A stretch of DNA of 64,000 nucleotides from Vibrio sp. 10N.286.49.B1 (GTDB lineage: Bacteria > Pseudomonadota > Gammaproteobacteria > Enterobacterales > Vibrionaceae). The stretch covers positions 83,105 to 147,104 of the forward strand of contig NZ_MCUW01000001.1 in NCBI RefSeq assembly GCF_002873335.1. The letters run 5' to 3'. The notes beneath the pieces are model-generated. The model had not been told where the DNA came from. It ran no database searches and saw nothing but the letters and a program-made list of their open reading frames with translations. The stretch's first letter is position 1; each line of letters starts with the position of its first letter. Positions 53,605 through 63,477 of the stretch are shown here, in pieces. The position numbers and the translations under genes are program-made.

Positions 53605-54269
53605 GGGCGTATTCTTCGAAAAAATTAGAGTCAATCCTATCGGCATTTTAATGCCGCTTCAGTTGGCGCTAATGTACGCCAACACGTTCATTTTGGCGAA
53701 TGAAAAAATCTAACGTTCCAAACAAAAAAACAATGGAAAAACTAATGAGTTGGTATTCCAAGTCATTTGTGAAGAAATATGAAATTTTACGTCGGTTTTT
53801 TTGGCTCTTCGGCTGAGAGATGTATGCAAAATGTTATCAAGGGCGCACTTTTTAATAAAGTGTCAATAACTGATGGCTGACATGGGTGGGTTGTATATAC
53901 TATTTGTAGCACGCGGAGCGTGTTTTACTTGGATTTATTGTACAAAAATGAAACTTTTTTACATTTTTGCGTGATTTTTTTCAGATTTTTGTTTGATTGC
54001 TACTTTTTTAATCGACGGGAATTTGGCTTTTTATTTGTTAATAAACAATAGGTTAGTTGTTGCTATCCTTAATGGTTACTACTAAGTGGGTAAATAACTT
54101 TTCAGAACTGATCTGAGTCAATTTTTTTCGCGTCGTGAAATATTATACTCAGTCATGAAAGCAATTTACTAAGTAGAGCTGATTTGGCTAGAGCAGCGTA
54201 TAAGTTTAGCCAGCTAACTTACTAAAAAGTTTTTAGTTTTTTATATTTTATATTTTTAGGAGATCCACT
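53605..54269. promoter_or_regulatory. Long adhE leader and promoter region
   Basis: A 665-base AT-rich gap with no gene. A TATACT hexamer (about 53896-53901) is a possible -10. A CACGC-GGA-GCGTG hairpin lies near 53920. TTGTT-AATA-AACAA at 54035-54048 is a dyad loosely like a Rex (NADH-sensing) site. An AGGAG ribosome site is just before the start. Long leaders are known for adhE in enteric bacteria. Confidence 0.45.
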
Positions 54270-56972
54270 ATGCCTGTAACTAATTTAGCTGAACTCGATG
54301 CACTCGTAGCACGCGTGAAAGCAGCGCAAGAAGAGTTTGCAACTTACTCACAAGAGAAAGTAGACGCTATCTTCCGTGCAGCATCACTCGCTGCCAACCA
54401 AGCTCGTATTCCTCTAGCGCAACAAGCGGTAGCCGAGTCTGGCATGGGTATTGTTGAAGACAAAGTAATTAAAAACCACTTTGCTTCTGAGTTTATCTAC
54501 AACAAATACAAAGATGAAAAAACGTGTGGCATTCTTGAAGAGAACGAAGAATTCGGCACAATGACTATCGCAGAACCTGTTGGTATCATCTGTGGTATCG
54601 TTCCAACAACGAACCCAACATCAACAGCAATCTTCAAATCGCTTATCTCTTTGAAGACTCGTAACGGTATCATCTTCTCACCACACCCACGTGCTAAGAA
54701 CTCTACCAACGACGCAGCAAAACTTGTTCTTGATGCAGCAGTAGCAGCAGGCGCACCAAAAGACATCATTGGTTGGATTGACCAGCCTTCAGTTGAGCTT
54801 TCTAACGCGCTAATGAAGCACGAGGGTATTGCACTTATCCTAGCAACTGGTGGTCCAGGCATGGTTAAAGCAGCATACTCATCAGGTAAACCAGCAATCG
54901 GTGTTGGTGCAGGTAACGTTCCTGTTGTTATTGATGAAACTGCAGACATCAAACGTGCTGTAGCTTCTGTTCTTATGTCTAAAACATTCGATAACGGTGT
55001 AGTTTGTGCTTCTGAGCAAGCAGTTATCGTTATGGACGAAGTTTATGACGAAGTGAAAGAGCGTTTTGCTACTCACAAAGCTCACGTACTAAGCAAAGCT
55101 GACGCGGATAAAGTACGTAAAGTACTACTAATCGACGGTAACCTAAACGCGAAGATCGTAGGTCAACCTGCAACAGCTATCGCTGAGATGGCGGGTGTTA
55201 AAGTTCCTGCAGATACTAAGATTCTTGTTGGTGAAGGCATCGGTGAAGTGTCTTACGATGATGAATTTGCTCACGAAAAACTGTCTCCAACTCTAGGTAT
55301 GTTCCGTGCGTCTTCTTTCGAGAACGCAGTAGCACAAGCTGTGACTATGGTTGAAATTGGCGGTATCGGCCACACATCTGGTCTATACACTAACCAAGAC
55401 ACTAACGCAGATCGTATTCGTTACTTCGGTGACAAGATGAAGACGGCTCGTATTCTTGTAAACATCCCAACTACTCATGGTGGTATCGGTGACCTTTACA
55501 ACTTTAACGTTGCACCTTCTCTAACTCTTGGTTGTGGCTCATGGGGTGGTAACTCTATCTCTGAGAACGTAGGTCCTAAGCACCTTATCAACAAGAAAAC
55601 TGTAGCGAAGCGAGCTGAAAATATGTTGTGGCACAAACTACCTAAGTCAATCTACTTCCGTCGTGGTAGCCTTCCAATCGCAATGAGCGACTTAGAAGGT
55701 AAGAAGCGTGCATTCCTAGTAACAGACCGTTTCCTATTCAACAACGGCTACGCAGACGAAATCGTTAAGCTACTTAAAGCTCAAGGTATCGAAGTTCAAA
55801 CATTCTTCGATGTAGAAGCAGATCCAACATTGTCTGTTGTTGAGAAAGGCGCTGAAGCAATGAAGAGCTTCCAGCCTGACGTTATCCTAGCACTAGGTGG
55901 CGGTTCTCCAATGGATGCTGCGAAGATCATGTGGGTAATGTACGAGCACCCAGAAACTCACTTCGAAGAACTCGCAATGCGCTTTATGGACATCCGTAAA
56001 CGTATCTACAAGTTCCCTAAAATGGGTGAGAAAGCTGAACTAGTATGTATTACTACTACTTCAGGTACAGGTTCTGAAGTTACTCCTTTTGCTGTTGTAA
56101 CTGACGACAAAACAGGTGCTAAGTACCCACTAGCGGATTACGAGCTAACGCCAAATATGGCTATCGTTGATGCAAACCTAGTAATGAACATGCCTAAGTC
56201 TCTAACAGCATTTGGTGGTTACGATGCAGTAACTCACGCTCTAGAAGCTTATGTTTCAGTTCTAGCGAACGAGTACTCAGATGGTCAAGCTCTACAAGCA
56301 CTTAAGATGCTTAAAGAATACCTACCATCAAGCTATGCAAATGGTGCAGCTGACCCAATCGCTCGTGAGAAAGTACACAATGCCGCGACAATCGCTGGTA
56401 TCGCGTTTGCGAATGCTTTCCTAGGTGTATGTCACTCAATGGCGCACAAACTGGGTGCTGAGTTCCACGTACCACACGGTTTAGCTAACGCATTGTTGAT
56501 TTCTAACACGGTACGTTACAACGCGAACGATAACCCAACGAAGCAAACAGCATTCTCTCAGTACGCAAGCCCACAAGCTCGTCGTCGCTATGCAGAAGTC
56601 GCTGACCACCTTCGTCTAAGCCAACCAGGTGACCGTACAGCTCAGAAAATTGAGCGCCTACTAGCATGGTTAGAAGAGCTGAAAATTGCACTAGATATCC
56701 CGCTATCAATTCAAGCCGCTGGTGTTCCAGAAGCTGACTTCCTAGCGAAACTAGACCAGTTATCAGTTGAAGCGTTTGATGACCAATGTACTGGTGCTAA
56801 CCCACGTTACCCACTAATCAGTGAGTTGAAAGAAGTACTAACGGCTTCTTACTACGGTAAAGCGTTTGTTGAAGGTGAAACGTTTGAAGGTACGACTGTT
56901 ATTAAGAAAACAGACGAGCAATCAGCGGCTAAGCCAGCAGCAAAAGCAAAAAAAGAAAAAGCTAACGCTTAA
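54270..56972 (+). CDS. adhE: Bifunctional aldehyde-alcohol dehydrogenase
   Basis: Reduces acetyl-CoA to acetaldehyde and then to ethanol with two NADH, regenerating NAD+ in fermentation. The product has 900 residues (E. coli 891). The N-terminal aldehyde dehydrogenase domain (about 1-440) has the catalytic C246 in NGVVCASEQ. The C-terminal iron-dependent alcohol dehydrogenase domain (about 450-870) has GGGSPMDAAKIMW and the iron ligands in GYDAVTHALEAYVS and CHSMAHKLGAEFHVPHG. The long lysine-rich C-terminus (AAKPAAKAKKEKANA) extends beyond the usual end. Codon use is strongly biased, a mark of high expression. Such proteins form spirosomes. Confidence 0.98.
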   Translation: MPVTNLAELDALVARVKAAQEEFATYSQEKVDAIFRAASLAANQARIPLAQQAVAESGMGIVEDKVIKNHFASEFIYNKYKDEKTCGILEENEEFGTMTIAEPVGIICGIVPTTNPTSTAIFKSLISLKTRNGIIFSPHPRAKNSTNDAAKLVLDAAVAAGAPKDIIGWIDQPSVELSNALMKHEGIALILATGGPGMVKAAYSSGKPAIGVGAGNVPVVIDETADIKRAVASVLMSKTFDNGVVCASEQAVIVMDEVYDEVKERFATHKAHVLSKADADKVRKVLLIDGNLNAKIVGQPATAIAEMAGVKVPADTKILVGEGIGEVSYDDEFAHEKLSPTLGMFRASSFENAVAQAVTMVEIGGIGHTSGLYTNQDTNADRIRYFGDKMKTARILVNIPTTHGGIGDLYNFNVAPSLTLGCGSWGGNSISENVGPKHLINKKTVAKRAENMLWHKLPKSIYFRRGSLPIAMSDLEGKKRAFLVTDRFLFNNGYADEIVKLLKAQGIEVQTFFDVEADPTLSVVEKGAEAMKSFQPDVILALGGGSPMDAAKIMWVMYEHPETHFEELAMRFMDIRKRIYKFPKMGEKAELVCITTTSGTGSEVTPFAVVTDDKTGAKYPLADYELTPNMAIVDANLVMNMPKSLTAFGGYDAVTHALEAYVSVLANEYSDGQALQALKMLKEYLPSSYANGAADPIAREKVHNAATIAGIAFANAFLGVCHSMAHKLGAEFHVPHGLANALLISNTVRYNANDNPTKQTAFSQYASPQARRRYAEVADHLRLSQPGDRTAQKIERLLAWLEELKIALDIPLSIQAAGVPEADFLAKLDQLSVEAFDDQCTGANPRYPLISELKEVLTASYYGKAFVEGETFEGTTVIKKTDEQSAAKPAAKAKKEKANA

Positions 56973-57020
56973 TTGAGAAAGTAGTTTTCGCTAGCACGAA
57001 TACTATTTCGGGAAAAGATC

Positions 57021-57054
57021 AAAGCCCCTCTTCAAAAGAAGAGGGGCTTTTTTT
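57021..57054 (+). terminator. Intrinsic terminator of adhE
   Basis: A perfect 13-bp stem (57021-57033 with 57038-57050), AAAA loop and T run. Confidence 0.93.
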
Positions 57055-57145
57055 ATCCTTGAAAAGCGTGGTTTGATATATAGGGTGCTGCTTCAATTAA
57101 ACCGTCTTTGTAAGCAGCCAGCGCAAGTGTAAAGAACCATGAGGA

Positions 57146-57820
57146 CTACGCCTCCGTGCTAACAACCCGGCCGCTAAAGTAGTCATTGGTGATGATGTAT
57201 TCGGTCGTACGCGTCAACTCGTCTTGTATTTCAGACCAGTTCCCAGAAAGGTTAAAGTTGTGGCTTTTCACCGGTATAACGCCGCCAACACGAACATTAT
57301 GAGGTTCAAGTTCTTTTGCCCAACTCTTAGTAAAACCTGTGACCATTGAGGTCGTATTCTCTAGATCACTGTGATGTTGGTCTGGCTCTTGTGCGACGAC
57401 GTTGACGATGACACCGGACTGGCCGCTAGACATTCGTTCGGCAGCCACTTGCCCAAACATGAAAAGGCTCGATGCTAATAGTGAAAACTGCGTAATAAAC
57501 GCCTCGCCGGATACTGAATTCGTTAATGACTGTTGAGGCAGGGATAGCCAATGATTAACGAGAACATCAGGCGTTCGACCCGAACGGCTTTCCACGGTAT
57601 CAAATAACTTTTCTATGGACGAGATGGAAATGTCACTTACTAAAATTTTATCAACTCGCTGAGTTAAATTTTGGCAGCGCTGGTAGGTATTCTGTAATCG
57701 AGAGTCACTTGTATCACAAAGAAAGACGTGTGCCCCTAAACGAGAAAAGTGAATAGCAAGCATCGCACCTAGGGTGGTTCCAGCAGATGTGATGAGTACT
57801 ATTGAGTTGTCAATAACCAT
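57146..57820 (-). CDS. Degenerate short-chain dehydrogenase-like protein
   Basis: The 224-residue protein has the SDR fold: MVIDNSIVLITSAGTTLGAMLAIHFSRLGAHVFLCDTSD at the N-terminus (cited in part). The cofactor loop reads TSAGTTLG instead of TGxxxGxG, and NHWLSLP replaces the usual NNAG. The catalytic YxxxK is not recognisable: the place reads NTTSMVTGFTKSWAKEL, with no tyrosine four residues before the lysine. It is therefore likely a non-catalytic or altered member. It is convergent with adhE. The function is unknown. Confidence 0.78.
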   Translation of the reverse strand: MVIDNSIVLITSAGTTLGAMLAIHFSRLGAHVFLCDTSDSRLQNTYQRCQNLTQRVDKILVSDISISSIEKLFDTVESRSGRTPDVLVNHWLSLPQQSLTNSVSGEAFITQFSLLASSLFMFGQVAAERMSSGQSGVIVNVVAQEPDQHHSDLENTTSMVTGFTKSWAKELEPHNVRVGGVIPVKSHNFNLSGNWSEIQDELTRTTEYIITNDYFSGRVVSTEA

Positions 57821-58024
57821 AAAGACTCCGAAGAAGGGGGGGCGGTTGCACCTATAAAGGTAACGTCAGCGAGTTATTAACTTGGTATATAAAAATTAGA
57901 TGAGATGTGAATGGTGTCAAAGTTTTGCATATGAGTGGGGTTGGGAGCGACTAATTATGCAACTCATCACAGTCCGCATGAGACCGAATGTCGATGTTGC
58001 ATTAATAGCACCTTTGTTAAGTGG

Positions 58025-58525
58025 TTATAATCGAATTGAAATTTGGTCTTTTCTGTAAGCCGTGGAGAGCTGATTATACAAAATATCGACCGTCGGATTT
58101 GTTTTTGTCTTATTCAGTTGTCGGCGAGTGTGACCAGAGAGATTTTGATAGACCTCTTCGGCTAAGCCTTGAGTGTCGACAGGCTGAAAACTCAATGGTT
58201 CCGGAGAACGATAATGATGTAATTTTGCGCTTGCTAGACCGCCGTGATGGAATTGGTTTGCTATGGCTGCCGAGTTATTATAATCGTCGAGATCCCCTTT
58301 GAGCTTCTGGGCTGTGGGAACATCAAATCTCTTTTTTAATGCGTCTTCATCAGTAATAGTGGTGTCAAACTCTTCTACTACGCTAGTTTCTCGAGAGTCA
58401 TGGCTTAGCATAGACAATAACAATGAAAAATCCGCGCGCCTACCTTGGACAACGGCACGACTAAGTGATGTGCCACATTGTAATTCGTTGATTAAATTTG
58501 CTTTGTCTACTGTATGAATTTGCAT
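58025..58525 (-). CDS. Unknown 166-residue protein near sodB
   Basis: I do not recognise a family. The product from MQIHTVDKANLINELQCGTSL has 166 residues, no signal peptide and no membrane helix. It is hydrophilic, with acidic VVEEFDTTITDEDALKKRFDV and a region rich in Asn, His and Gln. I chose the ATG at 58525 because GAGGG lies 6-7 bases before it. A reading frame on the opposite strand (58021-58302) covers the same bases but has no ribosome site. It lies downstream of sodB on the same strand, beyond a terminator. Confidence 0.7.
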   Translation of the reverse strand: MQIHTVDKANLINELQCGTSLSRAVVQGRRADFSLLLSMLSHDSRETSVVEEFDTTITDEDALKKRFDVPTAQKLKGDLDDYNNSAAIANQFHHGGLASAKLHHYRSPEPLSFQPVDTQGLAEEVYQNLSGHTRRQLNKTKTNPTVDILYNQLSTAYRKDQISIRL

Positions 58526-58595
58526 AGTACCCTCGATGTTCACTCTCTTTATCGGCAAGTGTGAGGGGCACTTTAGGGTTTCTTTTCAACTGAAA

Positions 58596-58622
58596 TAAAA
58601 AACCTGCACAAGGCAGGTTTTA
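58596..58622 (-). terminator. Intrinsic terminator of sodB
   Basis: AAAACCTGC (58600-58608) pairs with GCAGGTTTT (58614-58622); a T run follows on the minus strand. Confidence 0.87.
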
Positions 58623-58644
58623 TGAAATCGGTTGAAAGTCTAGT

Positions 58645-59229
58645 TTATTGAGCTAGATTTTTTTCAACGAAAGACCAGTTTACAAGCGCCCAGAAGCCAT
58701 TCATGTAATCAGGACGAACGTTGCGGTAATCGATATAGTAAGCGTGTTCCCAAAGGTCAACGGTTAGCAGCGGCGTTACGCCTTCTTCAGTCAGCGGAGT
58801 GGCTGCGTTTGACGTGTTGACGATGTCTAGTGTGCCATCTGCTTTTTTCACTAACCAAGTCCAAGAAGAACCAAAGTTGTTGATTGCAGAATCCGTGAAC
58901 TTAGCTTTGAATTCTTCAAAAGAACCAAATGCTGCGTTGATTGCTTCAGCAACGGCGCCTGTTGGTTCGCCACCCGCGTTTGGCGCTAGGCAGTGCCAGT
59001 AGAACGTGTGGTTCCAGATTTGTGCTGCATTATTGAAGATGCCACCAGTTGAAGTCTTCACGACTTCTTCTAATGTTTTGCCTTCAAACTCAGTACCAGG
59101 AACAAGGCCGTTAAGCTTAACAACGTATGTGTTGTGGTGCTTACCGTAATGATATTCCAGAGTCTCTTCTGAGATATGTGGTTGTAGAGCGTCTTTCGCG
59201 TACGGAAGTGCTGGTAGTTCGAATGCCAT
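58645..59229 (-). CDS. sodB: Iron superoxide dismutase
   Basis: Converts superoxide to oxygen and hydrogen peroxide in the cytoplasm. From [20 protein letters not shown] the product has 194 residues (E. coli SodB 193). The metal ligands are in [12 protein letters not shown] (His near 27), [14 protein letters not shown] (His near 74) and [12 protein letters not shown] (Asp and His near 158 and 162). The glutamine and glycine pattern ([10 protein letters not shown]) supports the iron rather than manganese form. The ATG at 59229 is chosen because GGAG lies before it and the family begins there; a longer reading to 59304 has no match. It is divergent from grxD. Confidence 0.97.
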   Translation of the reverse strand: MAFELPALPYAKDALQPHISEETLEYHYGKHHNTYVVKLNGLVPGTEFEGKTLEEVVKTSTGGIFNNAAQIWNHTFYWHCLAPNAGGEPTGAVAEAINAAFGSFEEFKAKFTDSAINNFGSSWTWLVKKADGTLDIVNTSNAATPLTEEGVTPLLTVDLWEHAYYIDYRNVRPDYMNGFWALVNWSFVEKNLAQ

Positions 59230-59544
59230 TGCTCGCTTCTCCATTGAGTGGTTTAGGGGTATTAACCCTTTGATTGCTTCCAATTTATTATATATATGAG
59301 TCAATGTATTGACTGACTGGTTTCTATTTTAGCAAGTTTTTACTTTATTAAAAGAGATATCTCTCTTTTCTTACCGTCAAAAGCCTACTATTTAGGTTGT
59401 TTTAGTCGATAATATGGCGTCTGTTGTCACCAAATGAACACTAAAACGGGTTAATTATATAACCTTATAATTATTGTGCTTTTTATTCTGTGTCGATTCG
59501 CTAGAATGTGAACACATCCGCAGTACTAGTATTTCGAGGAAGCA
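59230..59544. promoter_or_regulatory. sodB-grxD divergent promoter region
   Basis: An AT-rich gap of 315 bases with a TATATATA run near 59288-59300 on the sodB side. No gene is seen. In related bacteria sodB mRNA is controlled by the small RNA RyhB near its start; I cannot confirm a pairing site here. Confidence 0.35.
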
Positions 59545-59880
59545 ATGGAAACTATCGATAAAATCAAACAGCAAATTGAAGAAAATACGATCCTTCTTTA
59601 TATGAAAGGCTCACCAAAGCTGCCTAGCTGTGGTTTTTCTTCACAGGCATCACAAGCGCTAATGGGCTGTGGTGAGAAGTTTGCCTATGTTGATATTCTG
59701 CAAAACCCGGACATTCGCGCAGAGCTGCCTAGCTATGCTCAATGGCCTACATTCCCACAATTATGGGTTGAAGGTGAGTTGGTTGGTGGTTGCGATATCA
59801 TCATGGAAATGTTTCAAAAGGGTGAACTTCAACCATTAATTAAAGAAGCAGCAGCACGCAGTGCTGGTGATGCTGAATAG
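59545..59880 (+). CDS. grxD: Monothiol glutaredoxin
   Basis: A CGFS-type monothiol glutaredoxin that carries Fe-S clusters, often with BolA partners. The product has 111 residues (E. coli GrxD 115). The active-site motif CGFS is at 29-32 (LPSCGFSSQASQAL). AYVDILQNPDIRAELPSYAQWPTFPQLWVEGELVGGCDII follows the family pattern (cited in parts). GAGGAA precedes the ATG. It is divergent from sodB, as in other gamma-proteobacteria. Confidence 0.96.
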   Translation: METIDKIKQQIEENTILLYMKGSPKLPSCGFSSQASQALMGCGEKFAYVDILQNPDIRAELPSYAQWPTFPQLWVEGELVGGCDIIMEMFQKGELQPLIKEAAARSAGDAE

Positions 59881-59948
59881 CAGGCAATGGTCTAATTGAT
59901 GTTACTGCACTCGCTGAGATTAGCGTGACATCTTAGGCAATACTATAG

Positions 59949-59979
59949 AAAAAGGCTTGGTCAGTGACCAAGCCTTTTT
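59949..59979. terminator. Bidirectional terminator between grxD and the antiporter gene
   Basis: A 31-base near-perfect palindrome: 15-bp arms 59949-59963 and 59965-59979 flanking one G, with A and T tracts at the ends. Confidence 0.93.
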
Positions 59980-60019
59980 GTTATTTTCTATTCTCGTACA
60001 AGCAATTTATCAGTGATGT

Positions 60020-61345
60020 CTATAGCACCATCGCTGCAATCCAACCAAAGATAATCAGTGGTAAGTTGTAGTGAATGAACGTAGGTACCACGGTTTCCCA
60101 GATATGTTCGTGCTGGCCATCAGCATTCAGTCCAGAGGTTGGACCGAGCGTTGAGTCTGATGCTGGAGACCCCGCGTCACCCAGTGCTGCGGCGGTACCG
60201 ATAAGTGCAACCGTTGCCATAGGCGAAAACCCAAAGGCCAGCGAAAGTGGCACGTAGATTGTGGCAAGGATTGGGATGGTCGAGAATGATGAACCAATGC
60301 CCATAGTCACAAGCAGGCCGACGACAAGCATCAATAGGGCTGCGAGAGGTTTATTATCGCCAATACTCGTCGATAGTGCTTCAACCAAAGACTCTACGCC
60401 GCCAGTTTGCTTCATAACCGCGGCAAAGCCTGCCGCCGCAATCATGATAAAGCCGATCATTGCCATCATGTGAACACCTTTAGTGAACACGTCGTGGGTT
60501 TCTTTCCAAGCAATAACGCCGCCGAAAGTGAACACCATAAAGCCAGCTAATGCACCAATAATCATCGAGCCAGAAGTTAACTGGACCGCTAATGCAGCGA
60601 CGATACCGGCTAAAGCAACCACGATGTTTTTCTTGTTGATGTGTGCCGGTTCGTTGTCGACCTGCGTCATTTCAGTTTCTTTGTATTCACGCGGCTTGCG
60701 GTAACTAAAGAAGACCGCGATGGCCAGACCCGTCAACATCCCGATGGCGGGAAGAATCATCGCCATTGGTACCTGAGCGGCAGTAATCGTTTCTAGCCCA
60801 TTGTCGTGGAGGTTTTTAAGCAAGATGTTGTTTAAGAAAATACCACCAAAACCGATAGGTAAAATCATGTATGGCGTGACCAGACCAAACGTTAGAACGC
60901 AAGCAACCAGTCGGCGGTCAAGCTTCATCTTGGCGAATACGCCTAATAGAGGTGGGATCAAAATTGGAATAAAGGCGATGTGCACTGGAATCACGTTTTG
61001 AGAGGACACCGTCACCAAGATTAGCGCAACCAGTACCGCGTACTTTAGGCCAGTCGCTGATGCTGCGTTCTCTTTACCATGGATGCGTTTGATGACACTT
61101 TGCGCCAGCAAGTCAGTGACGCCTGATTTGGAAATCGCGACAGCAAACGTACCTAACATGGCATAACTCAATGCGATGGTTGCACCACCACCTAGGCCGC
61201 CTTCAAAGGCACTTACTGCGTCGGTGAGTGACATACCAGAAACGACACCACCAACAATGGCACTAAAGGTCAACGCAACAACTACGTTGACACGCATCAG
61301 TGCGAGTAGCAGCATGATGCAAACGGAAATAACGACAGGGTTCAT
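60020..61345 (-). CDS. Na+/H+ antiporter-family (NhaC-like/YuiF type) transporter
   Basis: An inner-membrane transporter of the ion transporter superfamily. The product has 441 residues with about 11-12 hydrophobic helices. Family marks include [47 protein letters not shown], and [20 protein letters not shown] near the C-terminus (cited in parts). Members are annotated as Na+/H+ antiporters, but relatives such as YuiF carry amino acids, so the substrate is uncertain. It follows rnt by 27 bases on the same strand, so the two may be cotranscribed. Confidence 0.85.
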   Translation of the reverse strand: MNPVVISVCIMLLLALMRVNVVVALTFSAIVGGVVSGMSLTDAVSAFEGGLGGGATIALSYAMLGTFAVAISKSGVTDLLAQSVIKRIHGKENAASATGLKYAVLVALILVTVSSQNVIPVHIAFIPILIPPLLGVFAKMKLDRRLVACVLTFGLVTPYMILPIGFGGIFLNNILLKNLHDNGLETITAAQVPMAMILPAIGMLTGLAIAVFFSYRKPREYKETEMTQVDNEPAHINKKNIVVALAGIVAALAVQLTSGSMIIGALAGFMVFTFGGVIAWKETHDVFTKGVHMMAMIGFIMIAAAGFAAVMKQTGGVESLVEALSTSIGDNKPLAALLMLVVGLLVTMGIGSSFSTIPILATIYVPLSLAFGFSPMATVALIGTAAALGDAGSPASDSTLGPTSGLNADGQHEHIWETVVPTFIHYNLPLIIFGWIAAMVL

Positions 61346-61372
61346 AATAAGCTCTAAAATGTTGTGTTTGAA

Positions 61373-62023
61373 TTATTGTTCATCGTTGTCAATAAGCGGC
61401 CAGCCTCCAAGAGCCTTCCATTTATTAACGATTCGGCAGAATAACTCTGCTGTTTTCTGAGTATCATACAGTGCCGAATGGGCTTCTTTGTTGTCAAATT
61501 CCATTCCTGCGGTTTTACATGCTTTTGCCAAAACGGTTTGACCAAACGCAAGGCCGCTCAATGTGGCGGTATCAAAAGTCGCAAAGGGATGAAAAGGGAC
61601 ACGTTTTAATTTTGAACGTTCATTCGCTGCACTGACAAAGCTGTGATCGAAGTTAGCATTGTGAGCAACCATAATAGCTCGGCTACAGTCGTGCTGCTTC
61701 TGTTCTTTTCTTATGACTTTATAGATTTCTTTTAGCGCTTCTTGCTCCGGTACGGCGCCACGAAGCGGGCTAAAAGGGTCACGTACACCAATAAACTCAA
61801 GTGCTTCTTTTTCAAGGTTTGCGCCTTCGAATGGCTCGATGTGATAGTGCAAAACACTAGCAGGGACGAGATTTCCCTCATCATCCATTTTTAAAGTGAT
61901 GGCACAGATTTCGAGTAGCGCATCGGTCTGGGCGTTAAATCCAGCCGTCTCTACATCGACAACAACAGGAAAATAGCCACGGAATCGCTTTTTTAAGGTG
62001 AGAGCTTCGTTTTCTACAGTCAT
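61373..62023 (-). CDS. rnt: Ribonuclease T
   Basis: A 3' to 5' exonuclease that matures the ends of tRNA and other stable RNAs. From [29 protein letters not shown] (in part) the product has 216 residues (E. coli 215). The DEDDh motifs are VVDVETAGF (D23, E25), [13 protein letters not shown] and [15 protein letters not shown] chose the ATG at 62023; a longer reading to 62095 has no match. The antiporter gene lies just downstream. Confidence 0.96.
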   Translation of the reverse strand: MTVENEALTLKKRFRGYFPVVVDVETAGFNAQTDALLEICAITLKMDDEGNLVPASVLHYHIEPFEGANLEKEALEFIGVRDPFSPLRGAVPEQEALKEIYKVIRKEQKQHDCSRAIMVAHNANFDHSFVSAANERSKLKRVPFHPFATFDTATLSGLAFGQTVLAKACKTAGMEFDNKEAHSALYDTQKTAELFCRIVNKWKALGGWPLIDNDEQ

Positions 62024-62361
62024 TTCAGATCTATCAGTGGTGGCGAAGGCTGCATTATTGCAGATAATGGCCTTATAACAAACCTGCCACGGCATTTAAT
62101 TTGGTCACTATTTGGTGCTATTTATCGAATCTATTGCTCATTTTCATTGGTAACGGTTGTTATGTGCATTCGATGGAAGCTTATGTAGTGATATACCAAC
62201 GGCAAGTGCAATGGGTGGTGAAAAGTTAACCTCTTCAATGCCTGATGATGAATTTAAATAATTGGCTAGGATTTTGCAATGTTGAGTAGAGATCTAATAA
62301 TCTAGAATCGTCGCGGCAATGATATGCCGCTAAGACGCTAACGTTGAGTCTATTTATCACT
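62024..62361. promoter_or_regulatory. rnt-motY divergent region
   Basis: A 338-base gap with no gene. GCGGCA-ATGATA-TGCCGC (62313-62330) is a perfect 6-bp inverted repeat about 32 bases before the first motY ATG. No clear sigma-28 promoter is recognised. Confidence 0.35.
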
Positions 62362-63363
62362 ATGAAATTGAATGTCACATCTACATTGCCGCTGGTACCT
62401 CGGTTTTTATCTGGGGCATTGTTATCGACGACTTTGCAACCTAGAACTCTCCGACCTAGAACATTGCGCCCTAGAAGAGGGTTATCTAGTGCGTTGCTAT
62501 GTGGAGTCGTTTTTTCTAGTTTACTGATATCTCAAGCAGAAGCGGCAATCGAAAAACGTTATGTCGCGACACCAACACAATCTCAGTGGGAGATGGTTAT
62601 TAACACTCCGTTAGAATGTCAACTCGTTCACCCCATTCCTAACTTTGGTGATGCTCAATTTACCTCCAAAGCAGGCAAAAAGATGAACCTAGACTTTGAA
62701 TTAAAGATGCGAAGAGCGATGGGTGAGACGCGCAATGTAAGTTTGGTTTCTATGCCACCCCCTTGGCGGCCAGGAGATAGCGCGGATCGCATTTCAAACC
62801 TGCAGTTTTTCAGACAGTTTGATGGGTACGTTGGTGGGCAAGCCGCATGGAGCTTATTGAGTGAGCTTGAAAAAGGTCGCTATCCCACGTTTAGCTATCA
62901 AGACTGGCAAAGTCGAGATGAACGGATAGAAGTCGCATTATCATCGGTATTATTTCAAGCCAAGTACAACGTGTTCAGCCAGTGTATCGCTAACTTGCTT
63001 CCTTACAGTTTCGAAGATATCTCGTTTACAATTCTTCATTATGATGCCAATAGCGAACAGTTAAATAAAACGTCGCAACATCGCTTACAGCAAATCGCCG
63101 AATACGTTCGCTTCAACCAGAATATCGATTTAGTCTTGGTCTCTACTTATACTGATTCGGCAGAGTCCAAGAGTGAAAGTCAGCAGCTATCTGATAAGCG
63201 AGCGTTGATATTGCAAGATTACTTTCAGTCTTTGGGATTACCCAAAGATCGAATTCAGGTGCAGGGATATGGCAAGCGTCGACCAATAGCCGATAATTCC
63301 TCACCGATTGGTAAAGCTAAAAACCAACGTGTTGTCATCTCGTTTGGGCGCACAAATGTCTAG
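62362..63363 (+). CDS. motY: Flagellar T-ring protein MotY with a duplicated N-terminal region
   Basis: A periplasmic protein of the sodium-driven polar flagellar motor; with MotX it forms the T ring that holds the PomAB stators. From the ATG at 62362 the product has 333 residues, against about 293 in other vibrios. The mature part [39 protein letters not shown] and [16 protein letters not shown] matches MotY closely (cited in parts). The C-terminal OmpA-like peptidoglycan-binding domain spans about 205-330 ([34 protein letters not shown]). The first ~55 residues are unusual: repeats [15 protein letters not shown] between two hydrophobic segments. The true start could be further in. Confidence 0.93.
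   Translation: MKLNVTSTLPLVPRFLSGALLSTTLQPRTLRPRTLRPRRGLSSALLCGVVFSSLLISQAEAAIEKRYVATPTQSQWEMVINTPLECQLVHPIPNFGDAQFTSKAGKKMNLDFELKMRRAMGETRNVSLVSMPPPWRPGDSADRISNLQFFRQFDGYVGGQAAWSLLSELEKGRYPTFSYQDWQSRDERIEVALSSVLFQAKYNVFSQCIANLLPYSFEDISFTILHYDANSEQLNKTSQHRLQQIAEYVRFNQNIDLVLVSTYTDSAESKSESQQLSDKRALILQDYFQSLGLPKDRIQVQGYGKRRPIADNSSPIGKAKNQRVVISFGRTNV
62407..62500 (+). repeat. In-frame repeats within the motY signal-peptide region
   Basis: A 15-bp unit starting CCTAGAA occurs at 62440, 62455 and 62470. A 19-base segment at 62407-62425 recurs at 62482-62500 with 15 of 19 matches, 75 bases (25 codons) apart. Both spacings keep the frame. Confidence 0.75.
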
Positions 63364-63419
63364 CTTAACTAATGTCTAACTTACCTAATGGCGAGTTGAC
63401 AATGACGTGAGTGTTACGA

Positions 63420-63447
63420 AAAGAGCGTGCTAGGAAGCACGCTCTTT
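63420..63447. terminator. Bidirectional terminator between motY and gloA
   Basis: AAAGAGCGTGC (63420-63430) pairs with GCACGCTCTTT (63437-63447) around a 6-base loop, between convergent genes. Confidence 0.85.
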
Positions 63448-63477
63448 GATTAGAAGGGCATAATTTGAGGGAGATTA

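Noticed and set aside
58021..58302. Plus-strand reading frame of 93 codons
   Set aside because: It lies opposite the minus-strand gene 58025-58525, which has a good ribosome site; this frame has none and shows no family features.
62290..62361. Sigma-28 promoter for motY
   Set aside because: No convincing TAAA plus GCCGATAA pair at the right spacing.
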